In this document: piece by piece, positions 23,932 to 32,277 of the stretch
Numbering within the stretch: position 1 is the stretch's first letter
How the letters are laid out: each line of letters opens with the position of its first letter
NCBI GenBank assembly: GCA_023415655.1
Contig: JAEZKD010000020.1
Location: forward strand, 1 to 39,524
Reading direction: 5' to 3'
Source: Bacillota bacterium
GTDB lineage: Bacteria; Bacillota; Clostridia; Lachnospirales; Lachnospiraceae
Length of the DNA stretch: 39,524 nucleotides
Notes under the pieces: model-generated
What the model was told of the DNA's origin: nothing
Database searches by the model: none
What the model saw: only the letters and a program-made list of their open reading frames with translations
Translations under genes and position numbers: made by a program

Positions 23932-25109
23932 TGCTTTACTGCCTCCATAAGCTTAGCGAACTGATTCCCTGTCTTTGCCCAGCTAAGATGCTGCATATAG
24001 CCTTTTGCATTCACTTGTTGAGCTTGTAGCTTCGCTGGATCGTGAATTACCTCAGTCATTAATTGATATAGCTCCTTTGCATCAATCGAGGTAAGAATCG
24101 CACTGTCTTTTGGAAAGAAGTACTCAAAGGTTCCATCCTTAAACTCAATCAATGGAAGTCCTGTTGCTAACATCTCATATGGAACCAAGCTGATATTGCT
24201 CATTGAAGCAACCATACCAAAATCAGCACCTTCATATAATTGACGTAGCTCCTCTTTATTTAACATCCCAAGGTTTTCTCCACCTTGTGTGGAAAAGCTT
24301 TTCGCTTCTCCAAAATACTTAATCGTAAGCGTGATACCATCCTTACGGAAATATTCTTGTACCTTATCTAACATATAAGGAATGATACAAGGAAGACGCT
24401 TACCGTAGTATTTTAAATAAACTGCAAGAATGAAGTTCTTCTTTGTCCTATAATCCTCATAGTTACGAGGAGTGTCAGGATATTCACTTTTTTCATAAGG
24501 AAAATCCACAACATCGACCTTTGATACTGGAGAACAATTTTTTAGAATCATATCACGATTCCAAGAGCCAAGACTCACCATATGTAAGCCTTGCTCATAG
24601 GTCTTCTTCGCGAGTAAAAACTGTTCACCAAACGAATAAAAGTACGGCTCATAATCTTGCACAAAATACATCTTATAACCAGAGAACTTCTTTGCATATG
24701 AAACCGTATCCCAAGAAGTGGCTACAATAATGTCCGGAGATTTCTTATTTAAGAGCTTTTTAAAATTAGTACTTGAAACTAAGGTACCTTCAAATCCGGC
24801 CAGATTTGCACTTGCACAGATTTGCATCTCTTCCTTACTTTGTTTTTTATAGACCGCATAATAAACCGAATATCCTAACTTACTAAGTTCCGTTCCCAAA
24901 CGTAGGATGGAGGTTTGTCCTCCATGAAAACGAACCATTCGCGTTATAATGAACAGTACCGATTTCACCTGAGTTGGTGCTTCATTCTGTATCACTGACG
25001 TATCGTAGTGATCAAGTAATACATTCACACGCTTTCTCTCCACGGTTGCCTGAACATTATGAAGTAAACTTAATATTTTTCGTTTGGATTCTCGAATCAA
25101 TGCTTCCAT
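23928..25109 (-). CDS. GT-B fold glycosyltransferase
   Basis: The 393-residue protein has an N-terminal half with VLFIITRMVRFHGGQTSILRLGTEL, typical of GT4-like enzymes. Its C-terminal donor-binding half has LYEGADFGMVASMSNISLVPYEMLATGLPLIE, in which the E and the GLP turn match the retaining GT-B nucleotide-sugar site. No membrane segment is seen. Acceptor and donor are unknown; by context it builds part of a surface polymer exported by the ABC pair encoded upstream. The ribosome site (AGTAGGTAG) is weak and the gene lies 8 bp after the ATPase gene. Confidence 0.8.
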   Translation of the reverse strand: MEALIRESKRKILSLLHNVQATVERKRVNVLLDHYDTSVIQNEAPTQVKSVLFIITRMVRFHGGQTSILRLGTELSKLGYSVYYAVYKKQSKEEMQICASANLAGFEGTLVSSTNFKKLLNKKSPDIIVATSWDTVSYAKKFSGYKMYFVQDYEPYFYSFGEQFLLAKKTYEQGLHMVSLGSWNRDMILKNCSPVSKVDVVDFPYEKSEYPDTPRNYEDYRTKKNFILAVYLKYYGKRLPCIIPYMLDKVQEYFRKDGITLTIKYFGEAKSFSTQGGENLGMLNKEELRQLYEGADFGMVASMSNISLVPYEMLATGLPLIEFKDGTFEYFFPKDSAILTSIDAKELYQLMTEVIHDPAKLQAQQVNAKGYMQHLSWAKTGNQFAKLMEAVKQ

Positions 25110-25117
25110 CTGTCTAC

Positions 25118-25861
25118 CTACTTTCCTAATTTTTGCTCATAAAGGTCACATACCTTTTTGGATTCTCCTTGTGCCACGATTCTACCATGCTCTAGGATAA
25201 TTGCATGATCACACAAGGAACGTACTTGAGCTAGGCTATGTGATACAAATAATACGGTAATCTTTTTATCAAACATATCCTTAATCTTCTTTTCACTCTT
25301 CTTACGAAATTGAGCATCACCAACCGAAAGTACTTCATCTAAGATTAAGATTTCTGGTTCTACAATGGTTGCAATCGAGAAACCAAGTCTTGCCTTCATA
25401 CCAGAGGAGTAATTTTTAAGTGGAACATTAATAAAATCTCCAAGCTCTGAAAACTCCACAATTTCATCAAACTTTTCCTGAATAAATGCTTTGGAATAGC
25501 CCAAAACAGCACCATAGAGATAAATATTCTCTGCTCCTGTGTACTGAGGATCAAAGCCTGCTCCAAGCTCTAACAATGGAACAATTGTACCATTCTTGGT
25601 GATTTTTCCTTCAGTTGCTTTTAAAACACCAGCAATGATTTTGAGTAAGGTACTCTTACCAGCACCATTGAGGCCTAGAATTCCAACTCTTTGTCCCTTC
25701 TCAACTTCAAAGGATACTTCTCTTAATGCCCAAAAATCATTGTACTTTAACTGTCTACGAAAAATCTTAATTGCATATTCCTTTAAACTATCTATCTTTT
25801 CTGTGCTCATATTAAAACGAACACCTACATTCTCTACTTTTAACGCTATATTTTTTCCCAT
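25118..25861 (-). CDS. Polysaccharide or teichoic acid export ABC ATPase (TagH-like)
   Basis: The 247-residue ATPase has Walker A GLNGAGKST, signature YSSGMKARLGFSI, Walker B ILILDEVLSVGD and the H-loop FVSHSLAQ. The SSGM signature and the SVGD end of Walker B are the hallmark of the TagH/RfbE/Wzt export family. It lacks a C-terminal carbohydrate-binding extension, so it is of the short TagH-like type. An ideal GGAGG lies 6 nt before the ATG. It acts with the permease encoded 24 bp upstream. Confidence 0.92.
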   Translation of the reverse strand: MGKNIALKVENVGVRFNMSTEKIDSLKEYAIKIFRRQLKYNDFWALREVSFEVEKGQRVGILGLNGAGKSTLLKIIAGVLKATEGKITKNGTIVPLLELGAGFDPQYTGAENIYLYGAVLGYSKAFIQEKFDEIVEFSELGDFINVPLKNYSSGMKARLGFSIATIVEPEILILDEVLSVGDAQFRKKSEKKIKDMFDKKITVLFVSHSLAQVRSLCDHAIILEHGRIVAQGESKKVCDLYEQKLGK

Positions 25862-25885
25862 TCGCTTCCTCCAGGTTTCGTATCT

Positions 25886-26677
25886 TTAGATATAAAGAAC
25901 GAACTTGTCCTGTTTCTTATAAAACATAAATACACCTATAATTAGTGTTACAACTGCAAATCCTCCAGCGTATAGTGCATATTTCACATTCATTGGATCA
26001 CCAAAAATCGCATTTCTAAAATTTTGAACAATACTAAACAGAGGATTAAATTTTAAAATCCATGCCGTCGCTGGATCACTTAATATTTGCTTTGGATCAT
26101 AGAAAATTGCAGAAGCATACATAAGCAACATTAAAATAACACTCCAAAGATATTCTGCATCGCGAAAAAACACACCTAAGGTTGCAAGAATAAACCCAAC
26201 TCCAATTGTCATAATTAAGATCGTAATAAGTGGAATAAAAGCTTCAAGCAAATGCCAGGTAGGTTTTACACCTTGTACTACGGCTACACCAACCAATACA
26301 ATCAATGAGATTAAAAAAGTAATATACCCAGAGAGTGCAGAAGAAAGAGGATAGATGTACTTCGGCACATAAACCTTTCGTATCATACTGCTATTACGAC
26401 GAATCGATTTCAGCGCAAGCTTTGTTCCATTACTAAAGTAAGAATAGAGCAAACGACCACATAATACAAATACAGGAAAGTATTCTACTGTTCTTCCTAA
26501 CATCTTCTGAAATACAACCGTTAAAACCAACATCGTTAATAGAGGTTCTAACAAGGTCCATAAAAGTCCAAGAGCTGAACTTCGATATTTTAATTTGATA
26601 TCTTTCTTTACTAATTCGCCTAAAAGATAGCGATATTTCTTAAAATTAGCTAGTAATCTTTTCAATCTTTTCTCCAT
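25886..26677 (-). CDS. Polysaccharide or teichoic acid export ABC permease (TagG-like)
   Basis: The 263-residue membrane protein has the ABC2 export pattern: an amphipathic N-terminus with LVKKDIKLKYRSSALGLLWTLLEPL, then six membrane segments, with RRNSSMIRKVYVPKYIYPLS between the second and third and FFRDAEYLWSVILMLLMY later. It should form the channel for a lipid-linked polymer. It is the first gene of the operon with the promoter at 26713-26741. The ribosome site is weak, and the inverted repeat described at 26688-26764 lies directly before the gene. Confidence 0.92.
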   Translation of the reverse strand: MEKRLKRLLANFKKYRYLLGELVKKDIKLKYRSSALGLLWTLLEPLLTMLVLTVVFQKMLGRTVEYFPVFVLCGRLLYSYFSNGTKLALKSIRRNSSMIRKVYVPKYIYPLSSALSGYITFLISLIVLVGVAVVQGVKPTWHLLEAFIPLITILIMTIGVGFILATLGVFFRDAEYLWSVILMLLMYASAIFYDPKQILSDPATAWILKFNPLFSIVQNFRNAIFGDPMNVKYALYAGGFAVVTLIIGVFMFYKKQDKFVLYI

Positions 26678-26687
26678 TTCTAACAGA

Positions 26688-26764
26688 AACTGCTACATAT
26701 TCATTCACAGACAGTATGTCAAAGAATCGTCAATCTGTCAACTATAAATGATTATGTAGCAGTT
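26688..26764. repeat. Inverted repeat flanking the surface-polymer promoter
   Basis: AACTGCTACATA (26688-26699) and TATGTAGCAGTT (26753-26764) are perfect 12-bp inverted copies with 53 bp between them. The intervening bases also pair in part (TTCATTCACAG against ATCATTTATAG), so the whole 77 bp is an imperfect palindrome. The promoter of the export operon lies inside it. Confidence 0.8.
26713..26741 (-). promoter_or_regulatory. Sigma-A promoter of the surface-polymer operon
   Basis: On the minus strand TTGACA (26736-26741) and CATACT (26713-26718) are separated by 17 bp. The -10 element is only partly consensus. The predicted start near 26706 lies about 30 bp before the permease gene and inside the inverted repeat. 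Confidence 0.7.
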
Positions 26765-26812
26765 ATTATTATCTCATATTCTTATACGAAACATTCCAGA
26801 AAAAGCTGGTCT

Positions 26813-28483
26813 TTAGCTAAAAAACATACGGTTTACTGCACTGAATAAACCACGAATTGAGGCTCTTGTGATATTAGAGCTTGCACCAACACCAAAGGTT
26901 GCTTTTCCAGTTTCTGTATCCATGATTTGGATATAGGCAGCCGCTTGCGCATTCGCTCCCTCACCTAATGCATGCTCAGAATAATCTAGTACCTTCATCT
27001 TCTTACCAAGTACTTGCTGCAAGCCATGATGTGCTGCATCAATTGGACCATTACCAGTTGAGGTAAATACCTTTTCAACACCATCTTGAAGATAGGTTAC
27101 CGTGACGATAGTATCATAGTTCTCATTCGACTCTGATACATCCTCAGTTTTTAACTTAATAAAATGAAGAGGCTCTTTTCGTTCCAAATAACACTGCTTA
27201 AATTCTTGCATAATTTGATCTGGAGCAACCTCGCCCTGCACTTCTGATATTTTTTGAATCACATCTGCAAATTCTTTGTGCATTCCCTTTGGTAACTTGT
27301 AACCAAAGTAGGTCTCCATAATAAATGCAACTCCACCTTTACCAGACTGACTATTAATACGAACAATTGGTTCGTAGATTCGGCCAATATCTGCTGGATC
27401 AATTGGAAGATATGGTACTTGCCAGATCTGAGAGTTACGCTCCTTCATTGCTTTTACGCCTTTGTTGATAGCATCCTGATGAGAACCTGAAAACGCAGTA
27501 AATACAAGTTTTCCTGCATATGGATGTCGTTCATGAACATGCATCTTACAGCATCTTTCATAAACCTCAATAATTTCATTGATGTTCTCGATATCAAGAC
27601 CAGGATCTAAGCCTTGAGAAAACATATTGTAGGCTAATGTTAAGATATCAACGTTACCTGTTCTCTCCCCATTCCCAAATAATGTGCCTTCTACACGATC
27701 AGCACCTGCAAGTAATGCCAGCTCTGTGATTGCAACACCTGTACCACGATCATTGTGTGGATGCACACTTAAGATAATGCTTTCTCTATCTTTAAGATGT
27801 GTTGACATCCATTCAATCTGATCTGCATAAACATTCGGTGTATTCATCTCGACGGTTGCAGGAAGATTAATGATCATTGGATTCTCTTTTGTTGGTTGCC
27901 AGATATCCTGCACTGCACTACATATTTCCAATGCAAATTCGACTTCCGTTCCTGTGAAACTTTCTGGAGAATATTCCAATATGATTTTGCCTGGGAAGTC
28001 CTTCGCATATTCTTTTACTAAACGAGCTCCTTCTTCTGCAATCTTGATTATCTCAGATTGCTCCATATGGAATACGACATCACGCTGAAGCGTAGAGGTT
28101 GAATTGTAAATATGTACGACTGCTTGTTTAACACCTTCTAAAGCCTCGAAGGTTCTTTTTAACAGATGTTCACGACACTGAACTAAAACTTGGATAACGA
28201 CATCGTCTGGAATTAACTTGCGATCCACAAGCTGTCTTAGAAAATCAAATTCAATTTGGGAGGCACTTGGAAAGCCTACCTCAATTTCCTTAAATCCTAA
28301 TTTTACAAGAAGATTAAAAAATTCGATCTTTTCTTCCACTACCATAGGCTCAATTAATGCCTGATTGCCATCACGCAAATCAACACTACACCAAATTGGT
28401 GCCTTATCAATCTGTTTGTTTGGCCAAGTTCTTTCCTTCAAATCAACGACAGGATTTCTTTGATATCTCTTATAATTTAACAT
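26813..28483 (-). CDS. leuA: 2-isopropylmalate synthase
   Basis: LeuA joins acetyl-CoA and 2-oxoisovalerate in the first committed step of leucine synthesis. The 556-residue protein has an HMGL-like barrel with VDLRDGNQAL (D35-L44) at its start, the metal motif SVHPHNDRGTGVA and GNGERTGN. The C-terminal LeuA_dimer regulatory domain ends with FGVGASSNITRASIRGLFSAVNR. The length and the N-terminal RYQRNPVVDLKERTWPNK place it in the long LeuA type 2 group. No other leu gene is next to it. The ribosome site GGAGG lies 6 nt before the ATG, and a ~150-nt leader precedes it. Leucine feedback through the C-terminal domain is expected from the family. Confidence 0.93.
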   Translation of the reverse strand: MLNYKRYQRNPVVDLKERTWPNKQIDKAPIWCSVDLRDGNQALIEPMVVEEKIEFFNLLVKLGFKEIEVGFPSASQIEFDFLRQLVDRKLIPDDVVIQVLVQCREHLLKRTFEALEGVKQAVVHIYNSTSTLQRDVVFHMEQSEIIKIAEEGARLVKEYAKDFPGKIILEYSPESFTGTEVEFALEICSAVQDIWQPTKENPMIINLPATVEMNTPNVYADQIEWMSTHLKDRESIILSVHPHNDRGTGVAITELALLAGADRVEGTLFGNGERTGNVDILTLAYNMFSQGLDPGLDIENINEIIEVYERCCKMHVHERHPYAGKLVFTAFSGSHQDAINKGVKAMKERNSQIWQVPYLPIDPADIGRIYEPIVRINSQSGKGGVAFIMETYFGYKLPKGMHKEFADVIQKISEVQGEVAPDQIMQEFKQCYLERKEPLHFIKLKTEDVSESNENYDTIVTVTYLQDGVEKVFTSTGNGPIDAAHHGLQQVLGKKMKVLDYSEHALGEGANAQAAAYIQIMDTETGKATFGVGASSNITRASIRGLFSAVNRMFFS

Positions 28484-28510
28484 GTTTATCCTCCAATATT
28501 ATAGAATCAT

Positions 28511-28534
28511 CTAATCTAATAAAAAGTAGATTAG
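28511..28534 (-). promoter_or_regulatory. Hairpin before the leuA ribosome site
   Basis: CTAATCTA and TAGATTAG are perfect 8-bp arms with an 8-base loop, ending 28 bp before the leuA ATG. With no T-run after it on the minus strand it is not a terminator; it could affect translation. Confidence 0.5.
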
Positions 28535-28589
28535 TGACGGAGTCGATAAATCACACCATATATCTTTACAATGAAAAGCTTACTATTGT

Positions 28590-28604
28590 CTACTCTAGCC
28601 CCAT
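28590..28604 (-). other. Mini-ORF in the leuA leader (four codons)
   Basis: Within the predicted leuA leader an ATG lies 6 nt after AGGAAGGAAG, a good ribosome site, and is followed by Gly, Leu (CTA), Glu and stop. It could be a tiny leader peptide with one rare leucine codon. A true attenuation peptide would usually have several Leu codons, so the meaning is uncertain. Confidence 0.35.
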
Positions 28605-28639
28605 GTCTTTCTTCCTTCCTGTTTTTATTTTTACTTAGT

Positions 28640-28648
28640 ATTATATCA
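28640..28648 (-). promoter_or_regulatory. Extended -10 promoter of leuA
   Basis: On the minus strand TGATATAAT carries a perfect -10 hexamer (28640-28645) with a TGN extension. The -35 region (ATGACT, 17 bp upstream) is poor. It gives a leader of roughly 150 nt. Confidence 0.6.
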
Positions 28649-28701
28649 ATACTCTTAACTAAAGTCATTCAAAATTTTCACAAAATGATAGGTATTATTC
28701 C

Positions 28702-28977
28702 CTAGACCATATTATGTTCTGCAAAATCACTTCGTAATAGCCGAGAAATCTCATCAAAGGCTTCTTGCTCTTTCTCTCCTTCACAGGTTAGCTCTACTAC
28801 ATCCTCTTTACGAATACAAGCTGACAATACACCTAATACACTCTTCGCATTCACAGTACGATTATCGGTCTTGAGTTCAATCTTACATGGATAAAGAATC
28901 GCTAAATTACATAAAATGCTTGCTGGACGTAGATGTAGCCCCAACTCACTTCGAATCATTATCTTGCCTCTTACCAT
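28702..28977 (-). CDS. HPr-type phosphocarrier protein
   Basis: HPr passes phosphate from enzyme I to sugar-specific EII proteins and, in Firmicutes, works in catabolite repression. With the start at 28977 (AGGAGG, 7-nt spacing) the 91-residue protein has the catalytic histidine at H15 (GLHLRPAS) and the regulatory serine at S46 (NAKSVLG), exactly the usual HPr numbering. This strongly supports that start over the longer frame to 29061. Both sites are intact, so it could act in the PTS and as a HprK target. It lies 80 bp after cdaR with a long hairpin between them. A paralogous role is possible, since the housekeeping ptsH may lie elsewhere. Confidence 0.9.
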   Translation of the reverse strand: MVRGKIMIRSELGLHLRPASILCNLAILYPCKIELKTDNRTVNAKSVLGVLSACIRKEDVVELTCEGEKEQEAFDEISRLLRSDFAEHNMV

Positions 28978-28997
28978 ACACATACCTCCTGCGTAGA

Positions 28998-29037
28998 ATG
29001 ACCTACACAAGGCGTTTCTTTGCCTTGCGTCGGTCAT
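28998..29037 (-). repeat. Long hairpin between cdaR and the HPr gene
   Basis: ATGACCGACGCAAGGC and GCCTTGTGTAGGTCAT can form a 16-position stem with one mismatch and one G-U pair around an 8-base loop. It ends about 8 bp before the AGGAGG of the HPr gene, with no T-run, so it is not a typical terminator. Confidence 0.75.
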
Positions 29038-29057
29038 CTTTTTGTCCTCATTGACAA

Positions 29058-30296
29058 TCATTGTTCATTTTTTTCTTTTAATTCAACACTAATTGTAACT
29101 GGGCGTATTGTTATATTATCTGTTAGCTTACATTCAATCGTGATTGAATACGTTCCTCGTCCATAAGCTGCTAAGTTTATCGAAGGTTGTAATGTCTCTA
29201 CTGTAACTGCACTTAATTCCTCTGCTGGCCCCATAACATGCAATGTGATAGGTCCAGGCGTATGAATCACGGCTTCATAGTCTTCTCCCATATTGAGAAT
29301 ATCAAGTTCATCTGGTTGAATGATAATATCTCTGGATTCTAGCTTTTCAATCGTAGCTGTTATTTCTACACTGTTCGTGTCTCCAACGATTGTATACTTC
29401 GTCATATCAAGATAATCCTCAATATATTTACGATCAACTAAAGTTTCTTTGCTTAAGCTGATATCAAATGGAATTGTGATATAGCCAATTTGAGCAAGAT
29501 CTTCCTTCGTTCCAGCAATGGTTACAACCTTTGGTTCATGTACCATCTTAATGAAGGAATAGCCATAAAACGGTTCCCCTTCCTTGGATACAATAATTCC
29601 AATTTCCTTGGTTGGTAATACTGTTGCTGTTACTGAAATTTCTCTCGTTTGGAATTCTAGCTTGGAGTCATCCACTGGATATCCATTCTCATCCAAAGCC
29701 TTTGGCGAGGTAATAATCTCAAAAGTTTCATTCACTTGCTCTACCGAGACCTCAACGATGACTTCCTTTATTTTTGCAATCTGCTTCTTAGAACCTGATA
29801 TCTCAATGATATTTGGATTCGCAACAAGATCTGTTACGTAATAGCCTTCTTTTGCAGTTCCAGTCGTTTTTACATTGACACGAAAGGTTTGTGAATCCGC
29901 TTCCTCAAGTGTTAACGTCATCATATTATTGGAATCAATGATTTCGATATCTGCGACATCATATCGTGCAGACTCCTTAGCTACAATACGTATTGGTACT
30001 GCATTGACCATCGACATTTCTTTAAAATCTGCTGTTGCTTCAAAATCCGTATTCTTTAGATATTCAATAACGGAACGCTTTCCTTTTACTTTAATGGATA
30101 CCGTTTTCCCAGATTCAACCTCATAAATCTTACTGATGTTATCAAACACATCCGTATTGAGCTCAATGACTGGGATATCCTCAATCGTTGTCGTTATGTA
30201 TGGATCTTCAATATTCATAATCACAACCCATAACACAACAGCAAGAAGGAAAGACAGAATCTTTAACGGTATATTTCTAGTTAACACCTTTTTCAT
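29058..30296 (-). CDS. cdaR: YbbR-domain protein, regulator of diadenylate cyclase (CdaR)
   Basis: CdaR is an extracytoplasmic protein that modulates CdaA. The 412-residue protein starts with an N-terminal membrane anchor (about 9-27, PLKILSFLLAVVLWVVIMNIEDP) and continues with several YbbR repeats of about 80-90 residues, visible from phrases such as SIKVKGKRSVIEYL, PNIEISGSKKQIAKIKEVIVEV and PKVVTIAGTKEDLAQIGYITIPF. It overlaps the end of cdaA by 20 bp, and its ribosome site GGAGGGG lies inside cdaA, so the two are translated together. This is the standard cdaA-cdaR arrangement of Firmicutes, but here the usual third gene, glmM, is not next in line. Confidence 0.92.
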   Translation of the reverse strand: MKKVLTRNIPLKILSFLLAVVLWVVIMNIEDPYITTTIEDIPVIELNTDVFDNISKIYEVESGKTVSIKVKGKRSVIEYLKNTDFEATADFKEMSMVNAVPIRIVAKESARYDVADIEIIDSNNMMTLTLEEADSQTFRVNVKTTGTAKEGYYVTDLVANPNIIEISGSKKQIAKIKEVIVEVSVEQVNETFEIITSPKALDENGYPVDDSKLEFQTREISVTATVLPTKEIGIIVSKEGEPFYGYSFIKMVHEPKVVTIAGTKEDLAQIGYITIPFDISLSKETLVDRKYIEDYLDMTKYTIVGDTNSVEITATIEKLESRDIIIQPDELDILNMGEDYEAVIHTPGPITLHVMGPAEELSAVTVETLQPSINLAAYGRGTYSITIECKLTDNITIRPVTISVELKEKNEQ

Positions 30297-31158
30297 TCTT
30301 TTTCTTTCCCCTCCATAATCTGATCTTCTTGGTATCTGGAGAAGTCTTTTTCTGAATCTCCATTAATTTGGCACGAAGATAATCTCCGTCAACACTTCGT
30401 ATCAGCTGTCCAGCTCTAGCTATGGATACCTTCCCTGTTTCCTCTGATACGATAATTGTAAAGCTATCTGTTACTTCACTAATTCCTACTCCTGCACGAT
30501 GTCTTGTACCCAAATCCTTACTTAATCTCATATTATCCGATAAAGGTAGATAACAGGTCGCTGCGGTAATACGATTGCCACGGATGGTAATCGCTCCATC
30601 GTGAAGAGGGGTGTTATGCTCAAAGATATTAATTAGTAACTGACTTGTTACGATTGCATCGAGCGTAATTCCAGTGCTCTCATAGTCAGATAACGAAACT
30701 TCTTGCTCAATTACCATCAAAGCACCTGTCTTCGTTTTTGCAAGCTCGAAGGTAGCTCTCACCAGTTCATTCAGTGTTCGATCTGTGAACCGCTCTGTTT
30801 TTTCCTTCGTATCGCTAAGATAAAACAGTGGTGACATAATATTCTTCTGGCCAAGTTGTTCTAATGCCTTACGAAACTCAGGTTGAAATAATATAATGAT
30901 TGCTATAATACCAACGTTAATACCACTGACAAATATCCATATAATCGCATTGAAATGGAACATATTCGCTATAATCCAAAAGATTAAGAGAATGGCTATT
31001 CCTCGCATTAATGCCCAAGCACGAGTGGTCTTAACCCATTTGATCACATGATAGATAAGAAATGCTAACAATAATATTTCAATGATGTCGGTTGGTTTTA
31101 TTTTGGGCAGGGACAATCTAACCAAATATTCCTCAAAAAAAGTTTTTATCGTTTCCAC
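30277..31158 (-). CDS. cdaA: Membrane diadenylate cyclase CdaA
   Basis: CdaA makes the second messenger c-di-AMP from two ATP. Three membrane segments (about 26-41, 50-66, 74-92) precede the cytoplasmic DAC (DisA_N) domain with its key motifs DGA (187-189, HDGAITIRGNRI) and RHR (219-221, GTRHRAGVG). At 293 residues the length is normal. The start codon appears to be GTG at 31158, with AGGTGAG a few bases upstream. The gene is preceded by two membrane-protein genes of unknown role and followed by cdaR. Confidence 0.95.
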   Translation of the reverse strand: METIKTFFEEYLVRLSLPKIKPTDIIEILLLAFLIYHVIKWVKTTRAWALMRGIAILLIFWIIANMFHFNAIIWIFVSGINVGIIAIIILFQPEFRKALEQLGQKNIMSPLFYLSDTKEKTERFTDRTLNELVRATFELAKTKTGALMVIEQEVSLSDYESTGITLDAIVTSQLLINIFEHNTPLHDGAITIRGNRITAATCYLPLSDNMRLSKDLGTRHRAGVGISEVTDSFTIIVSEETGKVSIARAGQLIRSVDGDYLRAKLMEIQKKTSPDTKKIRLWRGKKKNEKGVN

Positions 31159-31212
31159 ATTCTCACCTCATTTCAATGCTTTTATTGTATTATTCTAAGC
31201 GAAAAGGGGAAA

Positions 31213-32277
31213 TTATTCCCCTCTTGTTCGATCGCTTGCCATCGCTTCCCTTGTTCTCTTTTCTAATATTCTACGGTCCATCTCTCTCGTAGTTAATTCT
31301 TCCTCATCGTCATCGTCAAAGTCATCCTCATGAGCTCTTCCCGAACCTTTTTGCACATTAATGCGTTTCACCTTGACATTAGTCATACTAACATTAATCT
31401 TTGGAACTGCTTTTACGTAGTAGTAGTAATCATCATCTTCAAATTGAACATTCTCCACCGCTGTGTAATCTAGAACACGGCGGAAAAATTGAATCACTAC
31501 TACAATCACTGCAGAAATTAGTGTTCCAAGTATCATAGCACCAATCTGCTTTGGTATATTTAATTGTAAATCTACAATTAAGAAGGCAATAATCGTAATA
31601 ATTGCTCCAGTCCCAATTGCAATTTCATATGCATATTCGATTTTTAAACGACGTACTACATACACAGCTGTAATGACAATTGCAAATACAACAATTGTAA
31701 AAATCATCTGCTTATGTTGTACAATTTGATCAATTACATTCACATACAAAGGCAAAATATCTTCGATTTCTCTAATATTCTCCGTTAATGCAACCTGTTG
31801 CTGAATAATATGAATCAAGTAGTAAACAGCCACACCACAACCTGCTGGTAAGATAGCAAGTGGCGTTGCAATCAAGCCAAGTAAAATTGGAATCACATAA
31901 GGAATATTAAGCCCGAATAAAATTGGTATACCTAATACCACATACCCTAAATTTGGTGTAAATCGCACAAAAAATAGGTATAAAATTAAAAATACAAATA
32001 CCATCAAAAAGGAAAGTAGCTTTGCTACCGAATATACATGCACCAGTGAAAGTAACATTGCCAATAATACCATAACGGATGATGGTGAGAATGCACTAAT
32101 TAAGGAAAGTAGTAATACAACCACCACCCTATCAAATCTAGCATCATAACCAATCGTATTATTAATAACGGAAAAAACTACAAGCGCAACAATGAATTTG
32201 AGCGCTGGATCAACTACCACCTGATATTTTTGGTAGAGTGCACGCAATCGTGCACGCAATTCTAGAATCTGCATCAT
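31213..32277 (-). CDS. Unknown polytopic membrane protein in the cdaA operon
   Basis: I do not recognise this 354-residue protein. It has about eight to ten hydrophobic segments (residues 23-275), including a Gly/Pro-rich stretch IPILFGLNIPYVIPILLGLIATPLAILPAGCG, and then a cytoplasmic tail of about 70 residues. The tail has YYYYVKAVP, a basic part, a very acidic run (EDDFDDDDEEE) and a charged end. The first codons overlap the end of the upstream gene by 4 bp (ATGA), and AAGGAGG precedes them. It lies 54 bp before cdaA. By position it could be a partner or target of c-di-AMP signalling, for example a transporter, but no motif shows that. Confidence 0.75.
   Translation of the reverse strand: MMQILELRARLRALYQKYQVVVDPALKFIVALVVFSVINNTIGYDARFDRVVVVLLLSLISAFSPSSVMVLLAMLLSLVHVYSVAKLLSFLMVFVFLILYLFFVRFTPNLGYVVLGIPILFGLNIPYVIPILLGLIATPLAILPAGCGVAVYYLIHIIQQQVALTENIREIEDILPLYVNVIDQIVQHKQMIFTIVVFAIVITAVYVVRRLKIEYAYEIAIGTGAIITIIAFLIVDLQLNIPKQIGAMILGTLISAVIVVVIQFFRRVLDYTAVENVQFEDDDYYYYVKAVPKINVSMTNVKVKRINVQKGSGRAHEDDFDDDDEEELTTREMDRRILEKRTREAMASDRTRGE

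Noticed and set aside
28484..28701. T-box leader for leuA
   Set aside because: No T-box consensus or terminator/antiterminator pair is present.
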